A stretch of DNA of 64,000 nt. Source: Clostridium yunnanense. Lineage in GTDB: Bacteria > Bacillota > Clostridia > Clostridiales > Clostridiaceae. The position numbers were made by a program, and so were the translations under genes. A model generated the notes under the pieces. The model was not told the DNA's origin. It was given only the letters and a program-made list of their open reading frames with translations, and searched no databases. This document shows, in pieces, positions 1 to 9,667 of the stretch. The DNA lies in assembly GCF_016595795.1 (NCBI RefSeq), contig NZ_JAENHN010000032.1, forward strand, positions 102,541 through 166,540, read 5' to 3'. The stretch's first letter is position 1. Every line of letters begins with the position of its first letter.

Positions 1-2
1 GG

Positions 3-185
3 AAGGTTTCGAGTAAAGCTTTTTTAATAACTGATAAGGTTGTAGCTGGTGGGGTAATTATAAGAGGCACAAAAAAGCATAGCTGGGCTGATTTAACTAC
101 ACGTCGTCACTACCCCGGAAAACATAAGATTTCACTTTTAGTAAATGGTGTTGAAGTGGCTGAGACAGAAATCATAGTATTATAA
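3..185 (+). CDS. C-terminal end of an AlkC-like DNA alkylation repair protein (partial)
   Basis: This open frame enters from outside the window and ends at TAA 183-185, giving 60 residues. The tail contains KKHSW, then LTTRRHYPGKHK and LVNGVEVAE. That pattern (basic strand, TTRRxYPGxH, then xxxNGxxxxE) is what I know from the C-terminal domain of AlkC/HEAT-repeat alkylation repair proteins, which remove alkylated bases from DNA. The catalytic HEAT-like part lies upstream of the window, so the call rests on the terminal domain only. There is no clear terminator after it. Confidence 0.55.
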   Translation, partial: KVSSKAFLITDKVVAGGVIIRGTKKHSWADLTTRRHYPGKHKISLLVNGVEVAETEIIVL

Positions 186-309
186 ATGTTACTGGGGGGG
201 TAATTTTCTGTTTCAGAAAATTACCTTTAAATGTAATAACATATGTTATTTTGTGGTAGTATTAATTGAAGGGTATAAATATATTTAAAAACAGAGGGGG
301 ATATAACTT

Positions 310-1536
310 TTGGCTACATTTTTTCTTATAATAATTTATTTTGCTTTCATTAGTTTAGGACTTCCTGATTCTTTGCTTGGTGTTGCTTGGCCAGTTATGC
401 ATATTGAGCTAGGAGCACAGTTTCAGTCTGCAGGTCTTATTTCTATGTCTATAGCTGGAGGTACAATTTTATCAAGTTTAGCTAGCGGCTTTGTTCTAGA
501 AAAATTAGGAACTGGTAAGGTAACTTTAATTAGTTGTTTCATGACAGCTATCGCATTATTAGGTTTTTCTTTTTCGTCATCATTCATATGGCTTTTAATT
601 CTAGCAATTCCATTGGGACTTGGAGCTGGATCAGTAGATGCTGGATTAAATAATTATGTTGCAAATCATTATAAAGCTCATCATATGAGTTGGCTACATT
701 GCTTTTGGGGTGTAGGTGCTACTTTGGGGCCACTTATCATGTCGAGGTACATTGGAGGAAATAGTTCGTGGAGATATGGATATAGAACAGTTTCTTTTAT
801 ACAGTTCTCATTGGTATTATTACTTTTCTTCACTTTGCCTTTATGGGACAAGGTGGGCAAGGAGAGAATTAATGCTAATGGTCAAACCGACGCTGATGAA
901 AATGAATCTAACATAGAAATAAAACAAGAGTATAATGCAGAAGATGGAAAGGTAGTAACACTACCTGGAGTAAAATTTGCATTAGCAGCGTTTCTGTTTT
1001 ACTGTGCAGGTGAATCAACTATCGGATTATGGGGAAGTAGTTTTCTTGTAAACACAAAGGGTTTTTCACCAGTAACTGCCGCTAGTTGGGTATCTTTATA
1101 TTATGGTGGGATTACTGTAGGTAGGTTTATTACAGGATTTATTACTATGAAGTTAAGCAATAAAGCTTTAATTAGAATGGGTCAAATAATATCATTAATA
1201 GGAATTTTTTTATTGATATTACCACTACCGCAAATTCTCTCGTTTTTTGGATTTATGCTAGTTGGTTTAGGGTTTGCGCCTATCTTCCCATGCATGATTC
1301 ATGAAACTCCAGTACGCTTTGGTAAAATAAATTCTCAAAAAATAATAGGATATCAAATGGCGTGCGGTTATATTGGAGCTACATTCTTACCACCACTTTT
1401 AGGATTTATAGCGGCTAGAACATCTATTAGTATTATGCCATTTTTTGTTTTGATATATATAGTGACCATGTTATTAGGTTCAGAAAGAATAAATTTACTT
1501 ATGAAAGGACTTCATAAAAAAAGTAATAATTTATAG
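310..1536 (+). CDS. MFS transporter, fucose-permease-like
   Basis: This is a 408-residue polytopic membrane protein of the major facilitator superfamily with about 12 hydrophobic segments. Two halves are separated by a charged cytoplasmic loop at about residues 180-215 (many D, E, N, K). The N-terminal half has LGLPDSLLG and a GLGAGSVDAGLN motif typical of the FucP-like sugar or small-molecule branch. The start is TTG at 310, preceded by GAGGGGG at about 8 nt; no upstream ATG fits. The substrate cannot be read from sequence. It stands alone, about 125 bp after the repair gene, and has no visible terminator before the next gene. Confidence 0.8.
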   Translation: MATFFLIIIYFAFISLGLPDSLLGVAWPVMHIELGAQFQSAGLISMSIAGGTILSSLASGFVLEKLGTGKVTLISCFMTAIALLGFSFSSSFIWLLILAIPLGLGAGSVDAGLNNYVANHYKAHHMSWLHCFWGVGATLGPLIMSRYIGGNSSWRYGYRTVSFIQFSLVLLLFFTLPLWDKVGKERINANGQTDADENESNIEIKQEYNAEDGKVVTLPGVKFALAAFLFYCAGESTIGLWGSSFLVNTKGFSPVTAASWVSLYYGGITVGRFITGFITMKLSNKALIRMGQIISLIGIFLLILPLPQILSFFGFMLVGLGFAPIFPCMIHETPVRFGKINSQKIIGYQMACGYIGATFLPPLLGFIAARTSISIMPFFVLIYIVTMLLGSERINLLMKGLHKKSNNL

Positions 1537-1665
1537 CAGAGATCATGTTTGGGATTATGAGATGCAAGAAATTGTGTTTTTAGAACTTTTATTTCCATTT
1601 TTGTATTATAATTAAAGAAAAGTGATTGGATTTAATTATATTGAAAAAGGAGCAAGAAATTACTT

Positions 1666-2337
1666 ATGAATATAAACCTAATAGAAGAAGCAAAAAATTA
1701 TTTAGAAACATTTATGAAGGACAAAGTAGTAGAATATGAAGTTACTCATCCTTGGAGAAGAAATTCTAGATATATTGTTTTACACTGCTATAGGGTATGT
1801 TCCATAGCAATGGAAATAGTAAATAATTATGAAAATGAGTTGTCTACGGAAGATATAGAACTAATTCAAGTCGCAGCTATTTTACATGATTTAGGCAAGG
1901 TGTATTCTAGAGGTGGTCATGCTGAAAAAAGTGGTGAAATCGTAGAGAAATGGTTAGAACTTAATCCAAGTGTGGCTAAATTAATTGAAGATAAAAAAAG
2001 ATTAATCAATATTATTAAAGATCATTCAAATAAGGGAGTAAAAGATGATGATTTAGTTTCCTCAATTCTTAAGGATGCAGATTTATTAGATGAACTTGGA
2101 GCAATGTCTATTTTCATGGTTTCTAATAGGCTAGATAGACAAACTCCGTATTTTTTTGAAGAACTCTATAAAATGTTAAAAGAAGATGAAGTAACTTATT
2201 GTTACGAGGAACTCAAAAAGCTACAAACACCTGCTGCAAAAGAAATACTACTTAAAAAGATAAAATTTATAAATAGTTTTGTAACGGAGCTGGAGTACGA
2301 GTTGAAAGGAAGCAGCGGCTTGACTGCGAATAAATAA
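1666..2337 (+). CDS. HD-domain metal-dependent phosphohydrolase
   Basis: This 223-residue soluble protein has an HD superfamily core. It has an early His (residue about 43 in VLHCYR), the diagnostic H74-D75 in ILHDLGK, a following GGHAEKSGE helix, and DHS plus KDADLLDELG further on. These residues bind the metal pair used to hydrolyse phosphomono- or diesters in this family. Such stand-alone HD proteins are common in clostridia and their substrates are mostly unknown. An AAGGAGC ribosome site precedes ATG 1666. The last residues (SSGLTANK) look like a poorly conserved tail. Confidence 0.75.
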   Translation: MNINLIEEAKNYLETFMKDKVVEYEVTHPWRRNSRYIVLHCYRVCSIAMEIVNNYENELSTEDIELIQVAAILHDLGKVYSRGGHAEKSGEIVEKWLELNPSVAKLIEDKKRLINIIKDHSNKGVKDDDLVSSILKDADLLDELGAMSIFMVSNRLDRQTPYFFEELYKMLKEDEVTYCYEELKKLQTPAAKEILLKKIKFINSFVTELEYELKGSSGLTANK

Positions 2338-2584
2338 ACACTTGTTATATGGTATTAAATTGACGTACCAATTTGATGTAATAGAATAAAAAAATTTAAA
2401 TACATTAAGTGTATTAGCTATTTAAGATTGAAATATGAAATTTTGCAGATAATTTGTGTTACAATATATAAATAGAGATGTACAGACTAAGATAAAGTAT
2501 GAATTATTATGCTTTAATTTAGAAAAGCATATCTGTGCATGAATAAAATTATGTAAGTAATTACAATAAGTCTAAGGAGCAAAT

Positions 2585-3208
2585 ATGGAAAATAATTTCA
2601 CATTAACAAAAGAAGAACTAGAACAATTAACTGCAGTTGAGGCATGGGAGAAACTATATAACAAGGAGCTAAACTCAAAAAAGAACATCCTTGAATATAT
2701 TGAGATAACTAGAATATTTAAAAAACTAGAAGTGAATGCAGAGAAGATTCAAGATACATATAGCTATATTTATGGGAAAATAGAAGAATTAAAAGAAAAG
2801 ATTAAACCTAACACAATGATGTTTTTAAAAAACAATCTAAAATCACAACTTGGAAAGTATGTTGTAGATAAGGACCCAAAGCCAATAAATCACTTTATAG
2901 AGTTCTTTAAAGAAGCATATCCTGAGAATAGTAGAAGAAAAGATTTTACATGGGTGATTATGGATGTAAATAAGATCTCTGAAGAGCAGCTTTGGACTAC
3001 TTTAACTTATATAAATAAAGAGTGTATGAATCATGACCTTAGATTAAGTTTAAGTGAAAAAAGAGATATTATTGAAGTAGTTGAGTTAGTTGTTAAAAGA
3101 AATAATTCCAAATTTATAAGTAATCTTAGAAATTTAAAATCGTTAACAGATGTATTAAATATACGAATTGTTAGTGTAGGTGAAATATTTAAAGTGAAAA
3201 AGCTTTAA
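2585..3208 (+). CDS. Hypothetical protein, helical, family not recognised
   Basis: This 207-residue soluble protein starts at ATG 2585 with AAGGAGC 6 nt upstream. It is rich in Lys, Glu, Asn and Ile and should be almost entirely helical, with an amphipathic stretch at about residues 55-75 (IYGKIEELKEKIK). There is no signal peptide, membrane segment or cysteine motif. The central part has a DFTWVIMDVNKISEEQLW segment that could be a recognisable core. I do not recognise the family. It is followed 54 nt later by a terminator hairpin, so it is a single-gene unit. The 247 bp upstream is AT-rich. Confidence 0.6.
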   Translation: MENNFTLTKEELEQLTAVEAWEKLYNKELNSKKNILEYIEITRIFKKLEVNAEKIQDTYSYIYGKIEELKEKIKPNTMMFLKNNLKSQLGKYVVDKDPKPINHFIEFFKEAYPENSRRKDFTWVIMDVNKISEEQLWTTLTYINKECMNHDLRLSLSEKRDIIEVVELVVKRNNSKFISNLRNLKSLTDVLNIRIVSVGEIFKVKKL

Positions 3209-3261
3209 GTAATTTCTGTTAAATTAAATGAATTTAGAGTAATTTATAGATGTAAAGACGT

Positions 3262-3288
3262 AGACATAGTTCTATGTCTTTTATTTTT
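3262..3288 (+). terminator. Intrinsic terminator of the orphan gene
   Basis: An 8-bp perfect stem, AGACATAG (3262-3269) and CTATGTCT (3272-3279) with a TT loop, is followed by a T-rich run broken by one A. It closes the transcript of the gene ending at 3208. Confidence 0.7.
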
Positions 3289-3656
3289 CGTATAATTATA
3301 TAACTGTATTAATTAACAAAGAGGATAATCTTAAAAGCTACACTTATAAATAAAAATATGATACAAATACCTAAAGATTAAAAACAAATATTTTAATGAA
3401 AAGTTAAACTTAGTTATAAAGTATATATAACAATATACGAATATTTACAATGTATAGCATAATTTTACATTTATACAAATAATAGATACAGTGATTCTGA
3501 TATTCCGTTAATTTATTAATTGGGGTTTGAAATTGAAATGATAAGGAGGATAGAGTGTATATAGGTTAGTTTAATTTTGGAGCTTTTATATATAAAGATA
3601 AGCTATTAAATCCTGAATCTATTTTTAAAGTTGTCTATCTTTAATCAAGTTTCTGC

Positions 3657-3770
3657 TATATATAGGGTTCCATTACGAAAACTTAAGTTGTGCATGTTCG
3701 AAAATCGTGGCTATTGAGGATTTTCGTGGCATGCATAACTTAATAGTTGAAGTTGGAACCCTATAGATAT
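3657..3770 (+). repeat. Family B hairpin repeat, copy 1
   Basis: This is a long imperfect inverted repeat. The outer arms are TATAGGGTTCCA (3661-3672) and TGGAACCCTATA (3754-3765). The middle arms are TTAAGTTGTGCATG (3683-3696) and a matching CATGCATAACTTAA ending at 3743. The inner arms are CGAAAATC (3699-3706) and GATTTTCG (3719-3726). It has no ORF. A reverse-oriented relative lies at 48271-48379, and shorter relics lie at 19100-19138 and near 20437. It may be a miniature mobile element or a REP-like structure. Confidence 0.75.
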
Positions 3771-3863
3771 ACAAGTTCGAACCAAAGTTTATTTTCAAAA
3801 CTTCGCTGGATTCTGAGGTGAGAAGTTGGAAATCTTAATTTTAGTACCAAGTGGTACATTAAT
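3769..3863 (+). repeat. Family A hairpin repeat, divergent copy
   Basis: This follows the family B element directly. It can be aligned by eye with the copy at 9668-9763: GTTCGAACC, then TTTATTTTCAAAACT, a central GC-richer hairpin, GGAAAT, and AATTTTAGTACCAAGTGGTACAT at the right end. The outer arms are worn compared with the tandem copies at 9.7 kb. It ends 45 bp before the glucanase start. Confidence 0.6.
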
Positions 3864-3908
3864 ACGAAAACCTATTCAAAGAAATAATTATTATAAAGGA
3901 GTGGAGAA

Positions 3909-6900
3909 ATGTTTAAGCATAAAAGTATGAGTAGAAAAAAGTTTCGAAAAAGTTTATCTTACTTTACAGCTTTATGTATGGCCTTTAGTGTAGTTCAGAC
4001 AACTGTTATAAGCAATACTACTGCTAAGGCAGCAGATACTGGAAGTTCATATTTACTTTCTCAAAATAGAACAGTATATGCATCGTCATCTAATGGAGGA
4101 AGCACTACTGATAAGATGGTAGATGGTGATGTAACTTCACGTTGGGAATCAGAGTGGGGAAAAGATGATCAATGGTTATATGTTGACTTAGGTGCATCAG
4201 CCAATATCACTGAAGTAAAGATTAACTGGGAAGGTGCTTACGCCAAGGATTTTACAATTGATGTTTGTGATGATGAAAGCAGTTGGCAACCAATTCATAA
4301 TGAGGTCAATGGATCTGGTGGAAATGAAGATATTAAAGTAACTGGCAAAGGAAGGTATGTAAGATTACATCTTACAAAGAGAGCACTTATTGCTTACGGT
4401 TATTCAATATTTGAATTTCAAGTTTTTGGTACAGGCGGACTGAATCAGCCACCAGCAGCCCCACTTGGGCAAAACGTAGCACTTAATAAAAATGTAGTAG
4501 CATCAGGAATTCATGAGGACTGGTATATAAAGCCAGGTGAAGTAGATCCTAAAAAAGCAGTAGATGGAGATCTTAATACACGATGGGGTTCTCCTATTAA
4601 TGAATCTCAGTGGATTTATGTAGACTTAGGTGCACCTCATACAATTGGTAGAGTAATTTTAAATTGGGATTCTCCTGCGAGAATATATGATATTGAAGTA
4701 TCAGATGATGCGACAAACTGGAAAAAGGTTTATAGAACTCTTAATGGAAGAGGTGGAGAAGAAAATATTCCGCTTTACGCTACTGGTAGATATGTAAGGA
4801 TGAATGGCATAACAAGAGGCACAACTTATGAATTCGGATTAAGAGAATTTAGAGTATATGACTATGTGACAGGTGATCCAAAGCCAGTATATACAATACC
4901 AGCTTTACCAGCATCTACTGTGACTTCAGTGGGAAGTGGAAGCTATGTAAGTGATCAAACTTTATTTCCACAGCCAAAAGAACCCTTCGAAAAGACTAGT
5001 AATTTAACCTCTCCATTGCCTTCAAATGATTGGTGGCAATCTATTCTTATAAAAAATCTTGGAGATGCTCTGATAACATTACCATTAAAGGCTAAGTATC
5101 AAAAGGAAGGTTTGGGATTACTGACACCTAGCGCTGGTTGGGTTCAAGACAGAACTGTACAAACTGAAAAAAATATTGATTTATTCTTGATGGCAAACAA
5201 TATAAATTCTCCAGAAATGAACAGTAAGATAAGCGGTTATGGAGATTATTCGGCGTCTGTTGTACTAAGTGATAACGATACAGCAAAGATGAAAACTACC
5301 TTTGTTAAGGGATCACCGTATGTCTTCACAGAGTTTAGTGATCCAAATTCAGCTGAATTGTATTCAACTGTAGTTTCAAAAATATTTGATGACAATGGAA
5401 ACAGTGTTCTTGCAAACGATAAGGACTATATTGTAGCTGATCATATAGGTATAGAAGTTACTAATGTTGACGGTGCACCAACACCTAAAAGTATAAAAAG
5501 ATATTACGGAGTATTTGCACCACAGGGAACAACATTTAAAAGAGTTGGTTCTAAAATCAAGATGCAGTTAGGTGGAGGCCAAAATTACTTATCTATGGCT
5601 ACAATGCCGAGTGCAGGTGACTTAAACTATTTCTATAAACATGGCTATGCCTTTGTTACTGATACTAAGGCTACCTACCACTATGATGGAGTAAGCTCAA
5701 ATGTCACTACTACTTTCACTAACAATGTATCTTTAAAACGTACAGATCTTGCAAATACAACTTTAATGAGCATGCTTCCAGCACAATGGAAAGCTAGCAG
5801 TGATTCAAAAACTACTTTAACTTATCCTTCTGTAAGAGGAACCTTGAAGATACATGAAGGAAATTCCTTTAATACTGTAGATAAGTTTAATGGAATAGTT
5901 CCTCAATTTACAGAACCTCTTAATTCTGAGTATTCTCGTACTGAACTTTTAAAATACCTTGCTAATCTTGATAAAGAGACAACAAACTATATGGCCGGTG
6001 ATGCTTATTGGGAAGGAAAAAATCTCCATCCTTTAGCAATGGGACTTCTTATAGCTGATCAAATCAATGCAACAGAATACAAGAATAAGTTTATAACTAG
6101 ATTAAAGACTATTTTAACTGATTGGTATACTTATACTCCAGGGGAAACTGAAGGTTATTATTTTAATTACAATAAAGAGTGGGGAACTTTAATATATAAG
6201 AATAGTGAGTTTGGTGCAAATACAGGAATTACAGATCATCATTTTACTTATGGATACTTCACTTTTGCATCAGCGGTACTTGCTACTTACGACCAAGATT
6301 TCTTGAAAAATTATGGTTCTATGGTAGATACCTTAATAAGAGATTATGTAAACCCATCAAGAACTGATTCTATGTTCCCTCAATTTAGAAACTTCGATCC
6401 ATACGAAGGTCATTCATGGGCAGGTGGATATTCGGATAACTGGGATGGTAACAATCAAGAAGCTGCTGGAGAATCTTTATTTGGATGGGTAGGACAATAT
6501 TTATGGGGAAAAGTTAGCGGAAATACTACCTATAGAGATGCTGGTATATATGGATTCACAACAGAGCTAAGATCAATAGAGCAATACTGGTTTAATTATG
6601 ATGGAGATAACTGGATATCAGATTATACACATAAGACAATAGGGCAAGCTTATGGCAGCACTAATTTCTATGGAACTTTCTTTAATGGAGATTCAGTATA
6701 CGTATATGGAATACACTGGTTACCAACTTCAGAATACTTGACAAACTATGGTATAGATAAGGCTAAAGCAGCAGGACTTTATGAAGGAATGAAAAATGAT
6801 ATAATAAATGATTACAATAAGAGTACAGACCCTAATAAAGGAGCAGCTCCGGATCCAAACAATGTTGAGCCAGATTGGAAGCATATAACATGGCCAATCC

Positions 6901-8471
6901 AAGCTTTAAGTGATCCTAAAGCAGTAGTTAATAAGTGGAACCCTGCACAAGTACAGACTAAAGAAGCTTATAACACTTACTGGTTTGTAAACAGCATGGC
7001 AACACTTGGTCAAAGAACTAATGATGTATGGGCACAAAACGGTGAAGGAGCATCAATATATAAAAATGGCACATCTTATACAGCATTAGTGTGGAATCCA
7101 TCAAGCAGTCCAATCACTGTTAAATTCGCAAATGCTTCAGGTGAAGTTGGATATACCACAGTGGCACCAAAAACTATGGTTTCAGTAGATCCGTTTGTGA
7201 AAAATTCAGTAAGTAAAACTGCTTTAAAAGCTGAGATGAACTATGATAATACACTGAATGTTAATGACTATACAGCAGATTCTTGGAAGACATTTAATAC
7301 TGCTTTAGCTAATGCAAAGAGTGTTAACGACAATGCTGCTGCTACTAATGATCAAGTTATAACAGCACTTAATAATTTGAGAAATGCAGTTCAAGGGCTT
7401 GTTAAAAAGACAGCAGTTCCTGGTACAGATACAAATATTGCGGCAGGAAAAGTGGCAGTATCCTCTTCAAATGAAGCAGATGGATTAGGAGCTCAAAATA
7501 TTACAGATACAAGTTTAGATAGCAGATGGAGTTCAAACTGGCCAGCTAATAAGGATAATCATCCTGAATATGTTTATGTTGACTTAGGACAGCCTTATTT
7601 TATTGGTGATGTTAAGGTTAATTGGAGCGATGCATACGCTAAAGGATACTTAGTTCAAACAGCTTCTGTGAGTCCAGCGCTTGAAAGTAGCTGGTCAACT
7701 GTTGCAACAATAACTGATGGAGCTGGTGGGATAAGAGATTCAGCCTTCAATTCAACTGCGGCAAGATATGTAAGAATATATTGTACAAGTGCAGCAACAC
7801 AATGGGGATATTCAATTAAGGATATATCGATATTTGGTGCATCCAATAAAACACAACTTTCAGCTAAGATAAACGAAGCAATTTCTTTAAAATCAACTGA
7901 TTATACAAGTGAAAGCTGGGGAGTTTTAACTAATGCCTTAAATAATGCAAAGAATATTAATGCTGATACAAAAGCTACACAGGATACAATTGATGCAGCT
8001 TTACAGACATTAACAAACGCAATTAATTCATTAGTAAAGAGTAGTACACCAGTTAATAGTGGAGATAATCTAGCACTAAATAAAAAGGCTGTATCTTCCT
8101 CAAATGAGGCAGACGGATTAGGTGCACAAAACGTAACTGATTCAGATTTGGTTAGTAGATGGAGTTCGAATTGGGCTGCTAATAAGGATAACCATCCTGA
8201 ATTTGTATATGTAGATTTAGCTAGTGCTTATGATGTAAGTGATGTAAAAGTTCTTTGGGATACTGCATACGCAAAGGGGTATGATTTGCAAGTATGTACT
8301 GCTGATCCAACCATTGAAAGTAATTGGAAAACAGTGGCTTCAATTACTAATGGATTAGGTAGTACTGTTGATACAACTTTTACTAAGACTTCAGCTAAAT
8401 ATGTAAGAATTTATTGTAAGGATCCAGCAACCCAATGGGGATATTCTATTAGAAATATAGAAATAAGATAA
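3909..8471 (+). CDS. Secreted multimodular GH81 endo-1,3-beta-glucanase
   Basis: This is a 1520-residue exported enzyme that should cleave beta-1,3-glucans such as laminarin, callose or fungal wall glucan outside the cell. A signal peptide (basic start, hydrophobic core at 18-36, AKA cleavage near residue 41) is followed by two F5/8-type (discoidin, CBM32-like) domains at about 46-174 and 185-318. The GH81 catalytic region is at about 345-1095. After it come FIVAR (1102-1165), a third discoidin domain (1175-1312), a second FIVAR (1318-1380) and a fourth discoidin domain (1388-1520). The GH81 signature is clear: DHHFTYGY at 776-783 and NQEAAGE with E851 and E855 as likely catalytic acids, spaced as in characterised GH81 enzymes. 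There is no sortase motif or S-layer domain, so it is probably free or carbohydrate-bound. It is transcribed alone with its own terminator. Confidence 0.93.
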   Translation: MFKHKSMSRKKFRKSLSYFTALCMAFSVVQTTVISNTTAKAADTGSSYLLSQNRTVYASSSNGGSTTDKMVDGDVTSRWESEWGKDDQWLYVDLGASANITEVKINWEGAYAKDFTIDVCDDESSWQPIHNEVNGSGGNEDIKVTGKGRYVRLHLTKRALIAYGYSIFEFQVFGTGGLNQPPAAPLGQNVALNKNVVASGIHEDWYIKPGEVDPKKAVDGDLNTRWGSPINESQWIYVDLGAPHTIGRVILNWDSPARIYDIEVSDDATNWKKVYRTLNGRGGEENIPLYATGRYVRMNGITRGTTYEFGLREFRVYDYVTGDPKPVYTIPALPASTVTSVGSGSYVSDQTLFPQPKEPFEKTSNLTSPLPSNDWWQSILIKNLGDALITLPLKAKYQKEGLGLLTPSAGWVQDRTVQTEKNIDLFLMANNINSPEMNSKISGYGDYSASVVLSDNDTAKMKTTFVKGSPYVFTEFSDPNSAELYSTVVSKIFDDNGNSVLANDKDYIVADHIGIEVTNVDGAPTPKSIKRYYGVFAPQGTTFKRVGSKIKMQLGGGQNYLSMATMPSAGDLNYFYKHGYAFVTDTKATYHYDGVSSNVTTTFTNNVSLKRTDLANTTLMSMLPAQWKASSDSKTTLTYPSVRGTLKIHEGNSFNTVDKFNGIVPQFTEPLNSEYSRTELLKYLANLDKETTNYMAGDAYWEGKNLHPLAMGLLIADQINATEYKNKFITRLKTILTDWYTYTPGETEGYYFNYNKEWGTLIYKNSEFGANTGITDHHFTYGYFTFASAVLATYDQDFLKNYGSMVDTLIRDYVNPSRTDSMFPQFRNFDPYEGHSWAGGYSDNWDGNNQEAAGESLFGWVGQYLWGKVSGNTTYRDAGIYGFTTELRSIEQYWFNYDGDNWISDYTHKTIGQAYGSTNFYGTFFNGDSVYVYGIHWLPTSEYLTNYGIDKAKAAGLYEGMKNDIINDYNKSTDPNKGAAPDPNNVEPDWKHITWPIQALSDPKAVVNKWNPAQVQTKEAYNTYWFVNSMATLGQRTNDVWAQNGEGASIYKNGTSYTALVWNPSSSPITVKFANASGEVGYTTVAPKTMVSVDPFVKNSVSKTALKAEMNYDNTLNVNDYTADSWKTFNTALANAKSVNDNAAATNDQVITALNNLRNAVQGLVKKTAVPGTDTNIAAGKVAVSSSNEADGLGAQNITDTSLDSRWSSNWPANKDNHPEYVYVDLGQPYFIGDVKVNWSDAYAKGYLVQTASVSPALESSWSTVATITDGAGGIRDSAFNSTAARYVRIYCTSAATQWGYSIKDISIFGASNKTQLSAKINEAISLKSTDYTSESWGVLTNALNNAKNINADTKATQDTIDAALQTLTNAINSLVKSSTPVNSGDNLALNKKAVSSSNEADGLGAQNVTDSDLVSRWSSNWAANKDNHPEFVYVDLASAYDVSDVKVLWDTAYAKGYDLQVCTADPTIESNWKTVASITNGLGSTVDTTFTKTSAKYVRIYCKDPATQWGYSIRNIEIR

Positions 8472-8505
8472 GTTCAAATAACCTAAAATTCATTTAATAA
8501 TAAAG

Positions 8506-8545
8506 CCCTCGACCATTTTTGTGGTCGAGGGTATTTTGCTTTTTT
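8506..8545 (+). terminator. Intrinsic terminator of the glucanase gene
   Basis: A 10-bp perfect GC-rich stem, CCCTCGACCA (8506-8515) and TGGTCGAGGG (8522-8531), is followed by a T-rich tail. It lies 35 nt after the glucanase stop and is one of the strongest terminators in the window. Confidence 0.9.
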
Positions 8546-8567
8546 AATATAAGATTTATTTTTATAT

Positions 8568-8666
8568 AGATAAGTTACTTCGAACCCAAATTTATTTTTA
8601 AAAATCTCACGGTTTCTGGTGAGACAATTTAAAAATAATAAGTTTTATTACGAAGGGCTACATTCA
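8568..8666 (+). repeat. Family A hairpin repeat
   Basis: This repeat lies between the glucanase terminator and the end of the AraC gene. It shares with the 9.7-kb copies the blocks ACTTCGAACCC, TTTATTTTTAAAAA, the central hairpin TCTCAC/GTGAGA, ATTTAAAAATAATAA and TTTTATTACGAAG. The outer arms (GTTACTTCG and CGAAGGGCTAC) pair imperfectly. Confidence 0.75.
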
Positions 8667-8678
8667 TATATTAAAAAA

Positions 8679-9566
8679 TCAAATATCTTCAATAGGTTGA
8701 TATACGTATAATTCACAGTAGTTATCCTTAGACATGGAGTTATCTATATATTCGAACCTAAAAGTATCAGCAAATTTATAACCAGATTTAAATATCCACC
8801 TTGAGTACATCTGCACTAATATACGGCCTACATGTCTTCCATTTAGATCGTCTGGTCTAAAAAATCCAACGAATTTAAATACCACATACTTATGACTTGG
8901 AACAGAAATCCCAAGCATTCCATCTGGTATAGCATCTAAGCTGTTTACCTGTGTGCTTGGGATGTAATAGATAATTCCTTTATCATTTTCACTCCAATCA
9001 GTATAACCAAAATATATATCTGGATTTACTATATTACTGATTTTACTTTTTTGATTATAAAAAAAGTCACGGCCAAAAGCATTAGCTGTTCTATCACCAG
9101 ATTTACTTAATATTTTATGTTTTATTCCTATAAGATTAAATTTTTGTTTAAATACAAACTGAGGATTATAGGTGATAGAATTTTCAAAGGATAAAATGTC
9201 ATTTGTATTAATCTTCTCTTTGATTATTAAACTTAAGGATACTTTATCTGACCTAAGTTTCAGAGGAGTATGCCCGAAAAACTTTTTAAAAGCTCTTATA
9301 TAGGATTGCTCATAGTCAAATCCGTAATTTAGAGCTATATCTATAATTCTCATATTAGAATTTAAAAGTTCATTAATACTAGATGTAAGTTTTCTACCTT
9401 GAGCATAATCTATAATTGACTCTCCAGTTAGAGATTTAAAAATTCTATGAAGATAATATTTTGACACTCCAGTATAATCAGCCAGATCATCCAAGGTGAT
9501 TTTTTTATAAAGGTTTTTTTCAATATATTCTATAGCAGAAACAATAGCTTCTTTCAAATCTTTCAT
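8679..9566 (-). CDS. AraC-family regulator with C-terminal GyrI-like ligand-binding domain
   Basis: This 295-residue transcription regulator has a double helix-turn-helix AraC domain at the N-terminus (about 1-105). It shows LDDLADYTGVSKYYLHRIFK and the second helix pair ending in FKKFFGHTPLKLR. The C-terminal half (about 125-295) resembles the GyrI/SOB small-molecule-binding domain found in Rob- and BmrR-type regulators, ending in FRFEYIDN and ELYVYQPIED. Proteins with this order usually respond to hydrophobic cations or drugs. No transporter sits next to it, so its target is unclear. The promoter lies in the gap holding two family A repeats. ATG 9566 is the only reasonable start. Confidence 0.85.
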   Translation of the reverse strand: MKDLKEAIVSAIEYIEKNLYKKITLDDLADYTGVSKYYLHRIFKSLTGESIIDYAQGRKLTSSINELLNSNMRIIDIALNYGFDYEQSYIRAFKKFFGHTPLKLRSDKVSLSLIIKEKINTNDILSFENSITYNPQFVFKQKFNLIGIKHKILSKSGDRTANAFGRDFFYNQKSKISNIVNPDIYFGYTDWSENDKGIIYYIPSTQVNSLDAIPDGMLGISVPSHKYVVFKFVGFFRPDDLNGRHVGRILVQMYSRWIFKSGYKFADTFRFEYIDNSMSKDNYCELYVYQPIEDI

Positions 9567-9667
9567 ACTTTAACACCTTTTTTCTTTATAAGTTTCTATA
9601 TCAAAAAGCAATATCTGTTCATTTTAACAAAAGTGAATCTATTAAGATAATAACAAAAGGTGATAAA

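Larger units (their letters stand above)
3289..3908. other. 620-bp gene-free region holding two repeat elements
   Basis: The first 300 bp is very AT-rich with no coding signal. A good AGGAGG at about 3543 is followed by a GTG and a stop after four codons, so it is not a gene, but it may be a relic. From about 3592 the sequence resembles the left part of repeat family A (AATCCTGAATCTATTTTTAAA). Then come a family B hairpin (3657-3770) and a family A element (3769-3863). The glucanase gene start follows, with AAAGGAG at 3896-3902. Confidence 0.6.

Noticed and set aside
3657-3863. A CRISPR-like array or repeated cassette
   Set aside because: The repeats are long hairpins with no unique spacers of constant length, and copies are dispersed over 48 kb. 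No cas gene is present.
7655-7846. Antisense ORF inside the glucanase gene
   Set aside because: It has no ribosome site and mirrors the codon pattern of the strongly supported sense gene.
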